Of a stretch of 46,981 bases of DNA, positions 1 to 11,600 are shown piece by piece. Position 1 is the first letter of the stretch. Each line of letters starts with the position of its first letter. The DNA lies in the NCBI RefSeq assembly GCF_015476545.1, contig NZ_JADMKV010000023.1:15644-62624 (forward strand), written 5' to 3'. Made by a program: the position numbers and the translations under genes. Below the pieces are notes generated by a model. It worked only from the letters and a program-made list of their open reading frames with translations. It searched no databases and had not been told where the DNA came from. Source of the DNA: Methylobacter sp. BlB1. GTDB lineage: Bacteria; Pseudomonadota; Gammaproteobacteria; Methylococcales; Methylomonadaceae.

Positions 1-48
1 GTTACCGCCGTGAAAGGGCGGTGTCCTAGGCCACTAGACGATGGGGAC
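1..48 (-). tRNA. tRNA-Glu (TTC), 3' part cut by window edge
   Basis: The reverse complement starts GTCCCCATCGTCTAGTGG, a typical bacterial tRNA-Glu 5' half. The anticodon loop is CTTTCAC, giving anticodon TTC, closed by the CCGCC/GGCGG stem. The T arm and acceptor 3' strand lie outside the window. It is the second tRNA after gltX on the same strand, so the synthetase gene sits directly upstream of one of its own substrates. Confidence 0.93.
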
Positions 49-78
49 TAAAACGGGTTTAGTCAGCCTTTGGCTTCT

Positions 79-154
79 TGGTGGAGCCAGGCGGGATCGA
101 ACCGCCGACCTCAACACTGCCAGTGTTGCGCTCTCCCAATTGAGCTATGGCCCC
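79..154 (-). tRNA. tRNA-Ala (GGC)
   Basis: This is a complete 76-nt tRNA. The acceptor stem GGGGCCA pairs with TGGCTCC, allowing a G-U pair, and CCA is encoded (TGG at 79-81 on the plus strand). The anticodon stem CAACA/TGTTG encloses the loop CTGGCAG, giving anticodon GGC. The T arm is GGCGG TTCGATC CCGCC. It lies 31 bp downstream of the gltX stop codon and 30 bp upstream of tRNA-Glu, so the two tRNAs and gltX may share a transcript. Confidence 0.96.
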
Positions 155-185
155 TTAGTTAAGAACCGCCATTTTACAGGTTTTT

Positions 186-1604
186 TCAGCTTTGTCCACT
201 ATTATTTTGAGCTTTTATATAATTTATCGCTCGCAGTATCCGAGACAGGGTTTTTTCTTGGCCAAGAAGCGATAAAGTCACATCGATCGCCGGTGAAACA
301 GAAGTCCCGGAAACAGCGACACGTAAGGGCTGCGCCACTTTCCCCAAATTGAGTTCCATCTCTTCGGCAAGGTTGACGACGATCTGATGTAATTTATCGC
401 CTTCCCATTCGGCGATTGCGGAAAATTCATCATGCAATCGGGCCAACACTTCTTCCGTCCCTGCCGTGAAATTCTTTTTAGCCGCTTTCTCGTCATAGGC
501 ATCGAAGTCTTTATAGAAGTAAACACTTGCTGCCGCCATTTCAACCAATGTTTTGCTTCGTTCCCTTTGCGCTTTTACGATATCAATCAGATCCGGGCCT
601 TCCGAAGGATCAATGCCCAGTTCGCCCATATGCCAGCTTAAATGACGTGCAACATGAGCTGGATCACTGTTCATAATATACTGATGGTTCAGCCATAACA
701 GCTTTTCAGGATTGAATGTGGAAGCCGATACGTTGACATTTTCCAGTTTGAAATACTCAACCATTTCATCCAGGGAAAAGACTTCCTGATCACCATGAGA
801 CCAACCCAGCCTGACCAGATAATTAAGCAGCGCATCCGGCAGATAGCCATCATCACGGTATTGCATGACACTGACGGCGCCATGCCGCTTTGACAACCTA
901 GCGCCATCCGAACCCAATATCATAGGCAGATGGGCATATTTCGGCAGTTCAGCGCCCAATGCTTTCAGGATATTCATCTGCCGAGGCGTATTGTTTATAT
1001 GATCATCGCCGCGAATAACATGCGTCACCCCCATATCCATATCGTCAACCACAACGGTCAAATTGTAAGTTGGCGTACCATCCGCCCTGGCAATAATCAA
1101 ATCATCGAGTTCTTTATTGGCGACGACAATTTCACCTTTAACCAGATCAGGAATGGTAACAACCCCGTCAGTCGGATTCTTGAAACGAACGACCGGCATC
1201 CCCTCGCCGTGGGGCACGGCAGAATCCCGGCATTTGCCGTTATAGCGCGGCTTTTGCTTGTTAGCCATTTGCTCGGCGCGCAACTGCTCGAGTTCTTCTT
1301 TGCTACAGTAGCAATAGTAGGCATCGCCTTGATCCAGCAATTGTTGAATAACTTCTTTATAGCGATCGAAGCGATGAGTTTGATAAAAAGGTCCCTCATC
1401 GTACTCTAGCCCCAGCCAGGTCATACCTTCCAGAATGGCATTCACCGATTCCTGTGTTGAACGCTCCAGATCGGTATCCTCGATCCTTAAGATAAACCTC
1501 CCTCCATGCTTGCGCGCATAAAGCCAGGAAAACAAGGCGGTACGAGCGCCGCCTATATGCAAGTAGCCCGTTGGACTCGGGGCAAATCGTGTTTTGATAC
1601 TCAT
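186..1604 (-). CDS. gltX: Glutamyl-tRNA synthetase
   Basis: This cytoplasmic class I aminoacyl-tRNA synthetase charges tRNA-Glu with glutamate using ATP. The 472-residue length is normal for bacterial GltX. The N-terminus carries the [13 protein letters not shown] signature with the HIGH-type motif at residues 16-19, followed by ILRIEDTD. The KMSKS-type motif is RLSKRH, with the catalytic lysine at about residue 239. A Cys-rich stretch near residue 98 (YCYCSKEE) matches the zinc-binding region of many GltX proteins. The all-alpha anticodon-binding region fills the C-terminal third. The ATG lies 7 bp after the Sel1-repeat gene, suggesting one transcript, and tRNA-Ala and tRNA-Glu follow. A second, tRNA-misacylating or Glu-Q-type paralogue cannot be excluded from sequence alone, but full length and intact motifs favour the housekeeping enzyme. 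Confidence 0.97.
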   Translation of the reverse strand: MSIKTRFAPSPTGYLHIGGARTALFSWLYARKHGGRFILRIEDTDLERSTQESVNAILEGMTWLGLEYDEGPFYQTHRFDRYKEVIQQLLDQGDAYYCYCSKEELEQLRAEQMANKQKPRYNGKCRDSAVPHGEGMPVVRFKNPTDGVVTIPDLVKGEIVVANKELDDLIIARADGTPTYNLTVVVDDMDMGVTHVIRGDDHINNTPRQMNILKALGAELPKYAHLPMILGSDGARLSKRHGAVSVMQYRDDGYLPDALLNYLVRLGWSHGDQEVFSLDEMVEYFKLENVNVSASTFNPEKLLWLNHQYIMNSDPAHVARHLSWHMGELGIDPSEGPDLIDIVKAQRERSKTLVEMAAASVYFYKDFDAYDEKAAKKNFTAGTEEVLARLHDEFSAIAEWEGDKLHQIVVNLAEEMELNLGKVAQPLRVAVSGTSVSPAIDVTLSLLGQEKTLSRILRAINYIKAQNNSGQS

Positions 1605-1611
1605 TTGATAT

Positions 1612-2073
1612 TTATTTCTTCAGTAAAATTTTTTTCGCATATTCTGCTGGAATTTGCCTGGCTGCAGTTAAGCGGGCCGTTTTGTAATTAAAGGCAACGC
1701 TGCCTTTAGCCGTCTCATTCCTTCCCAGAAGTGCAAGCGAGGCACCATGACCTTTGACAGCGGCTTTTTCATACCATTGCGTTGCCGTATCAACATTTTG
1801 CGGCACCCCCATTCCTCTGTCATATAGCGCCGCCATAACCACTTCCGCTTCAATAAGCCCCTGCTTTGCGGCTTTCAGCATCCACTCGGCCGCTTTCTGT
1901 TCATCTTTGTCTACGCCATCCCGTCCCAATATGTACATCGCGCCCAATTTAGCCTGAGCTAAAGCGTCACCCTGCTCCGCCATTTGTTGGATATCGCTTT
2001 CGACTGCTTGTATGGCACTACTTGACGCTAACAGCACTGATAAAACCAATACTCTAATCATTTCCAACCCCAT
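1612..2073 (-). CDS. Sel1-repeat secreted protein
   Basis: This 153-residue protein has an N-terminal signal peptide: hydrophobic residues 5-18, with an AIQA-V cleavage-like site near residue 24. Sel1-like helical repeats follow, recognisable by A-x-LG-x-MY, [22 protein letters not shown] and [13 protein letters not shown] between about residues 35 and 115. Sel1 repeats are alpha-alpha solenoids that mediate protein contacts, often in the periplasm, and the specific partner is unknown. The C-terminus is basic and not repeat-like. An alternative start at 2061 (residue 5) gives a cleaner signal peptide and has a GGGGTTGGAA stretch just upstream, so the true start is uncertain by four codons. 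It immediately precedes gltX on the same strand. Confidence 0.85.
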   Translation of the reverse strand: MGLEMIRVLVLSVLLASSSAIQAVESDIQQMAEQGDALAQAKLGAMYILGRDGVDKDEQKAAEWMLKAAKQGLIEAEVVMAALYDRGMGVPQNVDTATQWYEKAAVKGHGASLALLGRNETAKGSVAFNYKTARLTAARQIPAEYAKKILLKK

Positions 2074-2568
2074 AGTTAATAAACCATTTGTATTATTTCA
2101 CGTCATATTATAAAGATGAATTATTCATTTATGAAAAGTCAATGATCTGCATTTTTAACTAATTGATAGTAAATAGAAATATCAATATTTCCACTCAGCA
2201 TAATCAGAGAGAAAAAATAAAAATTAGGCAAGTTATGGAATGTTGCGAACTGCAATTACGACATAACAGTTGATAGCATCGACATTCCTGGCGATATAAG
2301 TAAATTTATCTGTAGCATTTTACTAAAATGCTGCCGTACCGGTCGCAATTGAAGTCGATGATGACGGGGCGGCGTTCCTAAAAGCCGGGGCTAATGCCCA
2401 GGTACAATCAGCTCATCCGATTTAATACATCAAATACACTGTTGGAAGCACAGCTATGAATTGAATATAAGAAAGGCAGACAAAAAGGGGTTAACTTTGA
2501 GTAAATCAAGCGGGAACCAAGTTAAAGTTCTGCAAGTTTCACAAGCATAGCGGCGCTTGTCGCTCATG
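2074..2568. other. AT-rich intergenic region without a convincing gene
   Basis: About 500 bp separate the Sel1 gene from the terminator of the His-rich protein gene. It presumably holds the promoter of the Sel1–gltX unit near its left end. A 32-codon stretch on the plus strand at 2327-2425 reads like the C-terminal part of some protein (IEVDDDGAAFLKAG) but has no start codon or upstream continuation, so it may be a gene remnant. I see no RNA gene or repeat here. Confidence 0.5.
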
Positions 2569-2610
2569 AATTTAAAAAATAAAACCGAGGATGCAACTCT
2601 ACATCCTCGG
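2569..2610 (-). terminator. Rho-independent terminator of the His-rich protein gene
   Basis: The arms CCGAGGATG (2585-2593) and CATCCTCGG (2602-2610) form a perfect 9-bp stem with an 8-nt loop. On the minus strand the hairpin is followed by TTTTATTTTTT. It sits 23 bp downstream of the stop codon of the gene at 2634-3137. Confidence 0.85.
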
Positions 2611-2633
2611 CCTCTTGAATGATTGTTTACAAA

Positions 2634-3137
2634 TTAATGTTTGTGATTGTCATCAGCATGATCATCGTCAGTACCATGATGATGTTCTGAATCAGGGAAT
2701 CCAACGACTTCCCAATTCATGGAACTGCCACGCTGTTCCATTGTAATATCATATCTTTTACCGTTGACATCTAAGCAAGGAATGAATAACTCTCCTTTAT
2801 GCCCATCATTCAAGTTAACAACCGGCTCGGCATCGCAATAGCTTGATACGCACGAGCTGACATCAACTGTAGCCACAGCTCCAGTGCTTGTAGTAACAAA
2901 TGCTGTGCCGTCTTTAACAACGACATCAGTTGCATTGGGTACTGGAGTAGTTGCTGGACACGAAGCGTCTGATGGCAGAACCAGCTTGAGCGGATCAACT
3001 GCATCAACCAGTCGGACAGTCAATGAACCATTAGCCGCTGTAAAAACGGCCCCGCCCTCTACTACAGTAGGAGCAGCTACCGCTGCGTTAGCCGCCAATA
3101 AGCCGGCAACCAAAGAACTTAAACCAAATTTTTTCAT
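2634..3137 (-). CDS. Secreted protein with His/Asp-rich C-terminal tail
   Basis: This 167-residue protein is not assigned to a family I recognise. The start at MKKFGL is chosen because GGGAG lies 7 nt upstream; a longer reading to 3173 lacks such a site. A Sec signal peptide covers residues 1-22 (LSSLVAGLLAANAAVAA). The mature part is small, mostly beta-prone, and has four cysteines (SCP, SSC, YCD and PCLD) that could form disulfides in the periplasm. The last 20 residues hold seven histidines and many aspartates (EHHHG, DDDHADDNHKH), a typical divalent-metal-binding tail. Metal sequestration or sensing of copper, nickel or zinc is inference only. The gene stands alone, with its own terminator and a 20-bp tandem repeat about 110 bp upstream that may be a regulatory site. 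Confidence 0.8.
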   Translation of the reverse strand: MKKFGLSSLVAGLLAANAAVAAPTVVEGGAVFTAANGSLTVRLVDAVDPLKLVLPSDASCPATTPVPNATDVVVKDGTAFVTTSTGAVATVDVSSCVSSYCDAEPVVNLNDGHKGELFIPCLDVNGKRYDITMEQRGSSMNWEVVGFPDSEHHHGTDDDHADDNHKH

Positions 3138-3245
3138 TATTATCTCCCAAATATACGTATCACCATGATACATATTGGGTATAAGTATATACGCTTAAAA
3201 CTTAACAAAGCGTTAACCGGCTCGCATTTTTTTTAAGGAAAATGT

Positions 3246-3285
3246 GTTACGAAATTTGTCATTTTGTTACCAAATTTGTCACTTG
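3246..3285. promoter_or_regulatory. Tandem 20-bp direct repeat, possible operator
   Basis: GTTACGAAATTTGTCATTTT (3246-3265) is followed directly by GTTACCAAATTTGTCACTTG (3266-3285), with 17 of 20 positions identical and a period of two helical turns. It lies about 110-150 bp upstream of the His-rich protein start and on the 3' side of serS. Tandem sites at this spacing are often bound by a regulator dimer on one DNA face; the regulator is unknown. Confidence 0.4.
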
Positions 3286-3379
3286 CATTATTATATAATT
3301 CATTTAAAAAAATATTATGTGGAACTGTATGTTTATTCCGTTAAGCACAAAATCGAATATTGTCGCGCTTTTATTTCGA

Positions 3380-3413
3380 TTAATAAAATAGCCGGCAGAT
3401 TTCATAATCTGCC
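3380..3413 (-). terminator. Rho-independent terminator after serS
   Basis: GGCAGATT (3394-3401) and AATCTGCC (3406-3413) pair perfectly around a TCAT loop. On the minus strand the hairpin is followed by GGCTATTTTATT. It lies 30 bp past the serS stop and would end the orn–crcB–DUF190–serS transcript. Confidence 0.75.
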
Positions 3414-3443
3414 AACTTACTTAATGAATACATTGATATTCAA

Positions 3444-5052
<1,609 letters not shown>

Positions 5053-5056
<4 letters not shown>

Positions 5057-5760
5057 ATCTGTCTGCCCACCCATAAGCCCGTCCAGAGCACCAAGATACT
5101 GATTAAACCGTTGCCGGCAAAAATGCCGAGCATTAAATTCAAATGGTTTTCAAATGAATAACCATGCTCGATCATATATAAAATTAAATATAAACCGGAT
5201 AAGGTTAAGTAAAGACCCACGATAACTATCATAATCGCAGCCCGATACTCCATCGATAGCGACGCTTTCTGCAATAAAATAGTTGCTACAATACCTATTA
5301 AAAAAGCGCCGATGGCATTCACGATAACCAGGGCGTAAGGAAATAATCCGCCCGGCCATTGTATGGCGCCGCCCGAGTAAAGAAATAACGATCGGCCGGA
5401 AAGCAGTCCCAGCCAGACAGCCAGCAGACACGCAGCAATGCTGATCAAAATATTCAGTGCGGCTTTAGCGAAACTGCCCTGTTCGATCAAATAGATCGTT
5501 TCCAGCGAGAAACTCGAAAACGTCGTAAAGCCGCCCATGATACCCACCAGAATTCCGGCCCGATATTCCAAGGCAAAGGCGATACGTTGCAGAATAAGGG
5601 CTTCAGCCAGCAAGCCTATTAAAAACGAGCCGATCACATTTACGGCTAACGTGCCATAAGGGAATCCTCTCCCTAGCCATTGATAAGTTCCCGTTGAAAC
5701 TAAAAAGCGCAGCACCGAGCCAAGCGAGCCGCCCAATGCCACAGCGATCAATTGATTCAT
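5053..5760 (-). CDS. crcB: Double-length CrcB/Fluc fluoride channel (fused tandem repeat)
   Basis: CrcB (Fluc) proteins are fluoride-specific membrane channels, normally about 125 residues acting as antiparallel dimers. This protein has 235 residues and contains two CrcB repeats. Repeat 1 (about 1-125) is canonical, with a NVIGSFLIG motif in TM2 and GGFTTFSSFSLE in TM3. Repeat 2 aligns from about residue 112 to the end: QWPGGLFPY matches QWLGRGFPY, VNAIGAFLIG matches VNVIGSFLIG, and MEYRA matches LEYRA. Its TM3 reads VGLYLTLSGLYL, so the TTFSSF pore motif is lost. The last helix of repeat 1 (LLAVWLGLLSGRSL) also aligns with the first helix of repeat 2, so the protein probably has seven helices with one shared. 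The gene lies 6 bp after orn and overlaps the DUF190 gene by an ATGA. I see no fluoride riboswitch immediately upstream. Confidence 0.92.
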
Positions 5761-5766
5761 GTTGAC

Positions 5767-6330
5767 TCAGGCGCTACCTGTGCCCTTATAGGCAATGAAA
5801 TGATCCCGATAATAACGCAGCTCTTCAATCGATTCGATAATATCGCTTAAAGCCATGTGTGTAGCTTTCTTGCTAAAGCCGCTTCTCAATTCCGGCGCCC
5901 AACGGGCAACCAGTTCCTTCAGCGTTGACACATCCAGATTGCGGTAATGGAAGTAGGCTTCCAGTTTAGGCATATACCGATAAAGAAAACGCCGGTCCTG
6001 GCAAATACTGTTGCCGCAGATAGGTGATTTGTTTTCGGGCACCCATTCCTTGATAAACTCCAGAGTCAGCCGTTCGGCTTCGGCATCATCAATGGTTGAA
6101 GCTCTGACTCTATCAATCAAGCCCGACTGCCCGTGGTATTTCTGATTCCAGTCATCCATAGCCGTCAGCGCTGCATCGGATTGATAGACCGCCAGCACAG
6201 GCCCTTGAGCCAGGATATTCAAATCTTTATCGGTAATGACCGTGGCAATCTCAATGATTAAATCAGTATCAGGATTTAATCCGGTCATTTCCAGATCTAT
6301 CCAGATGAGATTCTGTGAGTCCTGCGCCAT
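5767..6330 (-). CDS. orn: Oligoribonuclease
   Basis: This DEDDh-type 3'-5' exoribonuclease degrades two- to five-nucleotide RNAs, including pGpG from cyclic-di-GMP turnover, in the cytoplasm. The first exonuclease motif WIDLEMTGL supplies Asp12 and Glu14. The later segments [19 protein letters not shown] and [17 protein letters not shown] carry the remaining acidic residues and the catalytic His. The 187-residue length is normal. GGAA lies 10 nt before the ATG. It is the first gene of the orn–crcB–DUF190–serS run and is divergent from the M48 protease/rsgA pair, a gammaproteobacterial-style orn/rsgA neighbourhood. Confidence 0.97.
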   Translation of the reverse strand: MAQDSQNLIWIDLEMTGLNPDTDLIIEIATVITDKDLNILAQGPVLAVYQSDAALTAMDDWNQKYHGQSGLIDRVRASTIDDAEAERLTLEFIKEWVPENKSPICGNSICQDRRFLYRYMPKLEAYFHYRNLDVSTLKELVARWAPELRSGFSKKATHMALSDIIESIEELRYYRDHFIAYKGTGSA

Positions 6331-6420
6331 ATTATTGTTTCCATAATATTAATAAGGTTGCGGTAAATTGTAGCATTGGCTATCTTGTATGCCTAATTCT
6401 TAAACTTTTGCTTCAAACCC

Positions 6421-7671
6421 ATGAATACTTTTACCATTATCTTCATAATCGCATTGATTATTTCCTACTCGGTTCAATTCTGGCTGTCCAAACGCCAGGC
6501 CGCTTATGTTAAAAGTCATCGCAACGCCGTGCCTGAAGCGTTCAAAAACAGCGTCTCTCTGGAGGCCCATCAAAAAGCGGCCGACTATACCATCGCAAAA
6601 GGAAAACTCGGCGATATCGACAGCATTATCGGAGTAATCGTCTTGCTGCTTCTGACGGTGGGCGGCGGCATCAATGCCGCTTTTGAATTATGGGCCTCTT
6701 TTGACTTGTCGCCGCGAATAGCCGGCATCGGAGCCATAGCCACTCTTTTTCTGGTCATGCATCTGATTGATCTCCCGACCAGCATTTATCAGACATTCGT
6801 CATTGAAGAAAAATTCGGTTTTAACAAAAGCACTCCCAAACAGTTCATCAAAGACCAGTTTCTGCAACTGGCTTTATCTGCCGCTATCGGCCTGCCTTTG
6901 CTGGCCCTGATTTTGTGGATCATGGACAGCATCGGCTCCCTTTGGTGGCTATGGACGTGGGTAGTTTTGATCAGTTTCTCATTGCTGATGAGCTGGCTTT
7001 ACCCTACCGTCATCGCGCCGCTGTTCAACAAATTCACGCCCATGCAGGAAGGCGCGCTGAAAGACCGGATCCAGGGATTGCTGGCCCGCTGCGGTTTCAA
7101 CAGCCAGGGCATCTTCATCATGGACGGCTCGAAGCGCTCAGGCCATGGCAACGCCTACTTTACAGGCCTTGGCAATAACAAGCGCATCGTGTTCTTTGAT
7201 ACGCTGGTCAATTCACTAGAAGATGAAGAACTGGAAGCCGTGCTGGCTCATGAATTGGGACATTTTAAATGCAAGCATGTCATTAAAATGCTGATCGCCA
7301 CCTCGCTCATGAGCTTGATCAGCCTGGCTATTCTTGGCTGGCTGATCAATGAGCAATGGTTCTATACCGGACTCGGCGTACAACAACCGTCCAATGCCGC
7401 AGCCTTATTGTTGTTCACGCTGGTTTCGCCTGTCTTTACGTTTTTCATGCAACCGGTCATGGCGTACTTTCAACGCAAGTTTGAATTTGAAGCCGACGAT
7501 TTCGCCTCGAAAAACGCTCAGGCCAGCAAAATGATCAGCGGACTGGTCAAGCTGTACGAGGAAAACGCCAGCACGTTGACGCCGGACCCGCTCTACTCGG
7601 CCTTCCACTACAGCCATCCGCCGGCGGCTATCCGTATCGCCCACCTGGAATCCAAAATGCAGAGCGCATAA
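6421..7671 (+). CDS. M48 family (Ste24-like) membrane zinc metallopeptidase
   Basis: This integral inner-membrane protease resembles the CAAX-prenyl endopeptidase Ste24 and HtpX group, with 416 residues. Five or more hydrophobic segments are visible: about residues 1-18, 65-90, 100-120, 145-195 and 290-345. The zinc site HELGH occupies residues 277-281, and the third ligand is in FEFEADDFA near residue 357. The sequence KFGFNKST near residue 138 is typical of bacterial Ste24 homologues. Its role is presumably membrane-protein quality control, since prenylated substrates are not expected in bacteria (inference). The stop overlaps the rsgA start in TAATG, so the two genes are likely co-translated. 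Confidence 0.93.
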   Translation: MNTFTIIFIIALIISYSVQFWLSKRQAAYVKSHRNAVPEAFKNSVSLEAHQKAADYTIAKGKLGDIDSIIGVIVLLLLTVGGGINAAFELWASFDLSPRIAGIGAIATLFLVMHLIDLPTSIYQTFVIEEKFGFNKSTPKQFIKDQFLQLALSAAIGLPLLALILWIMDSIGSLWWLWTWVVLISFSLLMSWLYPTVIAPLFNKFTPMQEGALKDRIQGLLARCGFNSQGIFIMDGSKRSGHGNAYFTGLGNNKRIVFFDTLVNSLEDEELEAVLAHELGHFKCKHVIKMLIATSLMSLISLAILGWLINEQWFYTGLGVQQPSNAAALLLFTLVSPVFTFFMQPVMAYFQRKFEFEADDFASKNAQASKMISGLVKLYEENASTLTPDPLYSAFHYSHPPAAIRIAHLESKMQSA

Positions 7672-8558
7672 TGGCTGAACTGCTTGAAGGCTTGGTCCTC
7701 TCCCACTTAGGCCAGGGCATTGCCGTCGAAACCGACGGCAAAATCTACCTGTGCCAGACCCGCCGGCGGCTCGATACCGTCGCTGTCGGCGATAAGGTTT
7801 TATGGATGCAATCTGCTCCCGATCAGGGCCGTATAGAAGAAGTTCTGCCCAGGCGCTCATTACTGGCCCGTCCGTCCAGAAACGACAAAGTCCGCCCGGT
7901 GGCCGCCAATATCGACACCGTCTTCGTAGTCTTCGCCATCGAGCCTTACTGCGATTTTCTACTGATCGATCAATACCTCGCTGTCTGTGAAAACCATAAT
8001 ATCAACGCCGCTTTAGTGTTCAACAAGATCGATCTGGGGCAATCGGACACTATCGAACAGGAGTTGCCGGATTACCAGAAACTGGGCTACCCGTTATACC
8101 GGGTCAGCACCAGAATTCCGGGACACGAAGGTTTGGAAGAACTGAAACAGGCGTTAAAAGACCAGGTTAGCATCTTTGCGGGCCAATCAGGCGTCGGCAA
8201 ATCATCTTTAACGAATACCCTGATCCCGGATAAGGAACTCAAAACCAATACCATTTCGGCAACGACCAAACACGGGCGTCACACGACCACGGCCGCGACG
8301 CTGTATCACATGGATCAGGGCGGTGATCTGATCGACAGCCCCGGCGTAGCCATTTTCGGACTGGCAGGTCTTAACGAACAGCAACTGGCTTACGGATACA
8401 GGGAGTTCCAACCGTTGATTGACAGCTGCCAGTTCAACGACTGCCGGCATGTCAATGACAAAGGCTGCGCCGTGCGGGCGGCGGCCGAAAACGGCGAAAT
8501 TTCAATGAAGCGCTATCAGCGATTTTTGAAGCTTAGGGAGAAAATGCCGCCTGCATAG
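7671..8558 (+). CDS. rsgA: Ribosome small-subunit GTPase RsgA
   Basis: RsgA is a circularly permuted GTPase that tests late 30S assembly and releases RbfA. The 295-residue protein has an N-terminal OB fold (about 1-65). The permuted G domain has NKID (G4) first, then the P loop GQSGVGKSS with Lys177 and DSPGV (G3). A C-terminal zinc finger has the pattern C-x4-C-x-H-x5-C (CQFNDCRHVNDKGC). All family motifs are intact. The start codon overlaps the stop of the M48 protease gene by one base, suggesting translational coupling. Confidence 0.97.
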   Translation: MAELLEGLVLSHLGQGIAVETDGKIYLCQTRRRLDTVAVGDKVLWMQSAPDQGRIEEVLPRRSLLARPSRNDKVRPVAANIDTVFVVFAIEPYCDFLLIDQYLAVCENHNINAALVFNKIDLGQSDTIEQELPDYQKLGYPLYRVSTRIPGHEGLEELKQALKDQVSIFAGQSGVGKSSLTNTLIPDKELKTNTISATTKHGRHTTTAATLYHMDQGGDLIDSPGVAIFGLAGLNEQQLAYGYREFQPLIDSCQFNDCRHVNDKGCAVRAAAENGEISMKRYQRFLKLREKMPPA

Positions 8559-8615
8559 CCTCTTAATTATCAAGAGCCCTGAACAGATTTTTGAGCTGAT
8601 CGGAGTAAAGAAAGT

Positions 8616-11600
8616 ATGGCACAGAACACCTTTAAGCTGGGAATCCCCGGCTTTCACTACGCGGATCTCTATGACGCCACGCGCCTGAAAGACCTGCTGG
8701 ACGTATTCGACACGACGGTCGAACAGCAAAACCCTGAACTGTTCAGGGCCTTTCAAGACTATCGGCTGAGCCAGGGCGAAGACCTGGAGCCGACGGAAAT
8801 CTCCGATCTGCTTGTGCGCATGGGGCCTTATGTCGGCCAGTTCGTCGCCAAACTGTTCAATGTAACCGGGCAGCATCAAGCTCAAACCCTCAAAATCAAG
8901 GACGAATTCGATACGGTCTATGCCTATAAACACGAAGTCGTCGACAAGCTCGATGCCCTGTTTAAAGGCCAGGACGTCAGCCAGTGGGATATCTCCGCCG
9001 TAACAAGCCGTTTTGACCTGCTGATCGAGGCGGGATTCCCGGAAACGAACACCGATGCCGAGCACCGTGTAGCCCGTGCCGGCTCCGAACTGGCACGACT
9101 AGCCAAACATTACGCGCTGATCGCCAAAGGCCAAGACAGCGGCTACGAAAATACCGATCAGGCGGTAGAGGCGCTACGCCGGAATCTGAGCGCGCATGGG
9201 TCAGCGGCTGTCGCCTTTGCCGACATTCTGGCGCTGCAGGATGCGCCAGAATTCGTAAGCCGTCTGCTGGACATCGTTCAACGCTGGAGCTTTTCAGCGC
9301 TCCACGACGAACAAATCAGCCGGACAGTCAACGATTGGCTCAGCTTCAAAACACCCGGCAAACAGGACTTTGACGATCTCGTCGAACATGAAATCGCCGA
9401 TCGCGGACTCTACAAAGCATGGGTGGGGCCCAAGCAATTACGCAAACGGCGCGACGGCTTTGCGCTGACCGATCCGCGCTTCAACGAAAGACAGGTACTG
9501 TACGAAGTCGACCATTGCATCTATTGCCACGAGCGCGACACGGATTCCTGCTCCAAAGGCATGCGCAACAAGAAGACCCATACTTATAAGACCAACCCAC
9601 TGGATGTCATCATCACCGGCTGCCCGCTCGATGAAAAAATCTCCGAGATGCATGTGGTCAAGCGCCAGGGCGACAATATCGGCGCGCTGGCCATCATCAT
9701 CATCGACAATCCCATGTGCCCCGGCACCGGCCATCGCATCTGCAACGACTGCATGAAGGGCTGCATCTTTCAAAAGACCGACCCTGTCAATATTCCGCAG
9801 ATCGAAACCAATGTCCTGACCAACGTGCTGTTCATGCCCTACGGCTTTGAAATTTACAGCCTGCTGACGCGCTGGAACCCGCTGAACGTCAAACGCCCTT
9901 ATGCCCTGCCCTATAACGGCAAAAACGCGCTGGTCGTGGGACTGGGGCCGGCCGGCTACACCATGAGCCATTACTTGCTGAATGAAGGTTTCGGCGTTGC
10001 GGCCATCGATGCCTTGAAGCTGGAGCCGTTGCCCGTCGAATTGGTCGGCGATGCCGATGCGCCGCCCGACCCGATCCGGGATTTCAGCGAACTCTACGAA
10101 CAACTGGACAAACGCAGGCTGGCCGGCTTCGGCGGCGTGGCCGAATACGGCATCACGGTGCGCTGGGACAAGAACTTCCTGAAAGTCATCTATATCAACC
10201 TGCTGCGGAACCGGAACTTCCGCGCCTACGGCGGCGTTCGCTTCGGCGGCACGCTGACTATCGACGATGCCTGGAACATGGGCTTCGACCATATCAGCAT
10301 CGCCACCGGCGCCGGCAAGCCGACCGTCATTAACCTGAAAAACAACCTGATCCGCGGCATCCGCAAAGCCTCCGATTTCCTGATGGCGCTGCAGCTGACC
10401 GGCGCGGCGAAAGCCTCATCGCTGGCCAACCTGCACGTGCGCCTGCCGGCCGGCGTCATCGGCGGCGGCCTGACCGCGATCGACACCTGCACCGAACTTT
10501 TGGCCTATTATCCGGTACAGGTTGAAAAAATACTGACGCGCTATGAAAAACTGGTGCAGGTGTTCGGCGAGAAAACCGTGCGCATCCGTTATGATGAGGA
10601 AGAAATCAAAATCCTTGATGAGTTTCTGGCCCATGGCGAGGAAATACGGGCCGAACGCCAGCGCGCCGAAGCGGCCGGCGAGAAACCGAACTTCCATCCG
10701 CTGCTTGAAAAATGGGGCGGCGTTACCCTGTTCTACCGCAGAGGCATCAAGGATTCCCCGGCCTATCGGCAAAATCACGAGGAAATTGCCTCAGCGCTCA
10801 CTGAAGGCATTGCCCTGGCCGAAGGCATGAGCCCCATGCAGGCGCTGGCCGATGAGCATGGCCATCTGAAAGCGGTACAGTTTGAGAAAATGGTTCAGGA
10901 CGATGACGGCAGCTGGGTCATCTCGGGAAACGACGTGACCGTGCCGCTGCGCAACCTTTATATCGCCGCCGGCACCTCGCCTAATACGATTTACCAAAGC
11001 GAGCATCCCGGCACTTTCGAGATGGACCGGCAGTTTTTCCAACGCTATCAGCCTGAATGGCTGGACGGCGGCCTGGAACTGGTGCCTATGGCTGACAAAG
11101 CCGCGCCGAAACTGGGCAAGCCGGCGCCGCTGACTTCCTACCGGAAAGGCGATAAATTCATCAGTTTCGGCGGCGACAACCATCCGGTCTATGCCGGCAA
11201 TGTCGTCAAAGCCATGGCCAGCGCCAGAGACGGTTATCCTTACATCGTCAAGCTGTTCGAGAAAGAACTGGCCAACCTGGACCCGGCCCAGCAGCCGCAA
11301 CGCGATGCAGCGCTTCAGGCCTTTTTTACGGCTCTCGATGAAGCCCTAACAGCCACCATAGTCGCCATCAACCGGCTGACGCCGAACATTATCGAAGTCG
11401 TCGTCAAGGCACCGATGCAGGCTCGGCGGTTCCGGCCGGGCCAGTTCTACCGGGTGCAGAACTATGAAGCCCTGGCGCCGGCCGTTGAAGATACGGTGCT
11501 GGCGGCTGAAGGCATCGCCCTGACCGGCGCCGAAGTCGATAAGGAAAAAGGCACGATCTCGCTGATCGCACTGGAAATGGGCGCCTCCACGCGCCTGTGC

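Noticed and set aside
2327-2425. 32-codon frame resembling the C-terminal part of an efflux or secretion protein
   Set aside because: It has no start codon, no upstream continuation and the similarity is only an impression; not enough to call a pseudogene.
9438-10292. 284-codon minus-strand ORF inside the FAD oxidoreductase gene
   Set aside because: Composition is that of an antisense shadow of a GC-rich gene, with no motifs and no ribosome-binding site.
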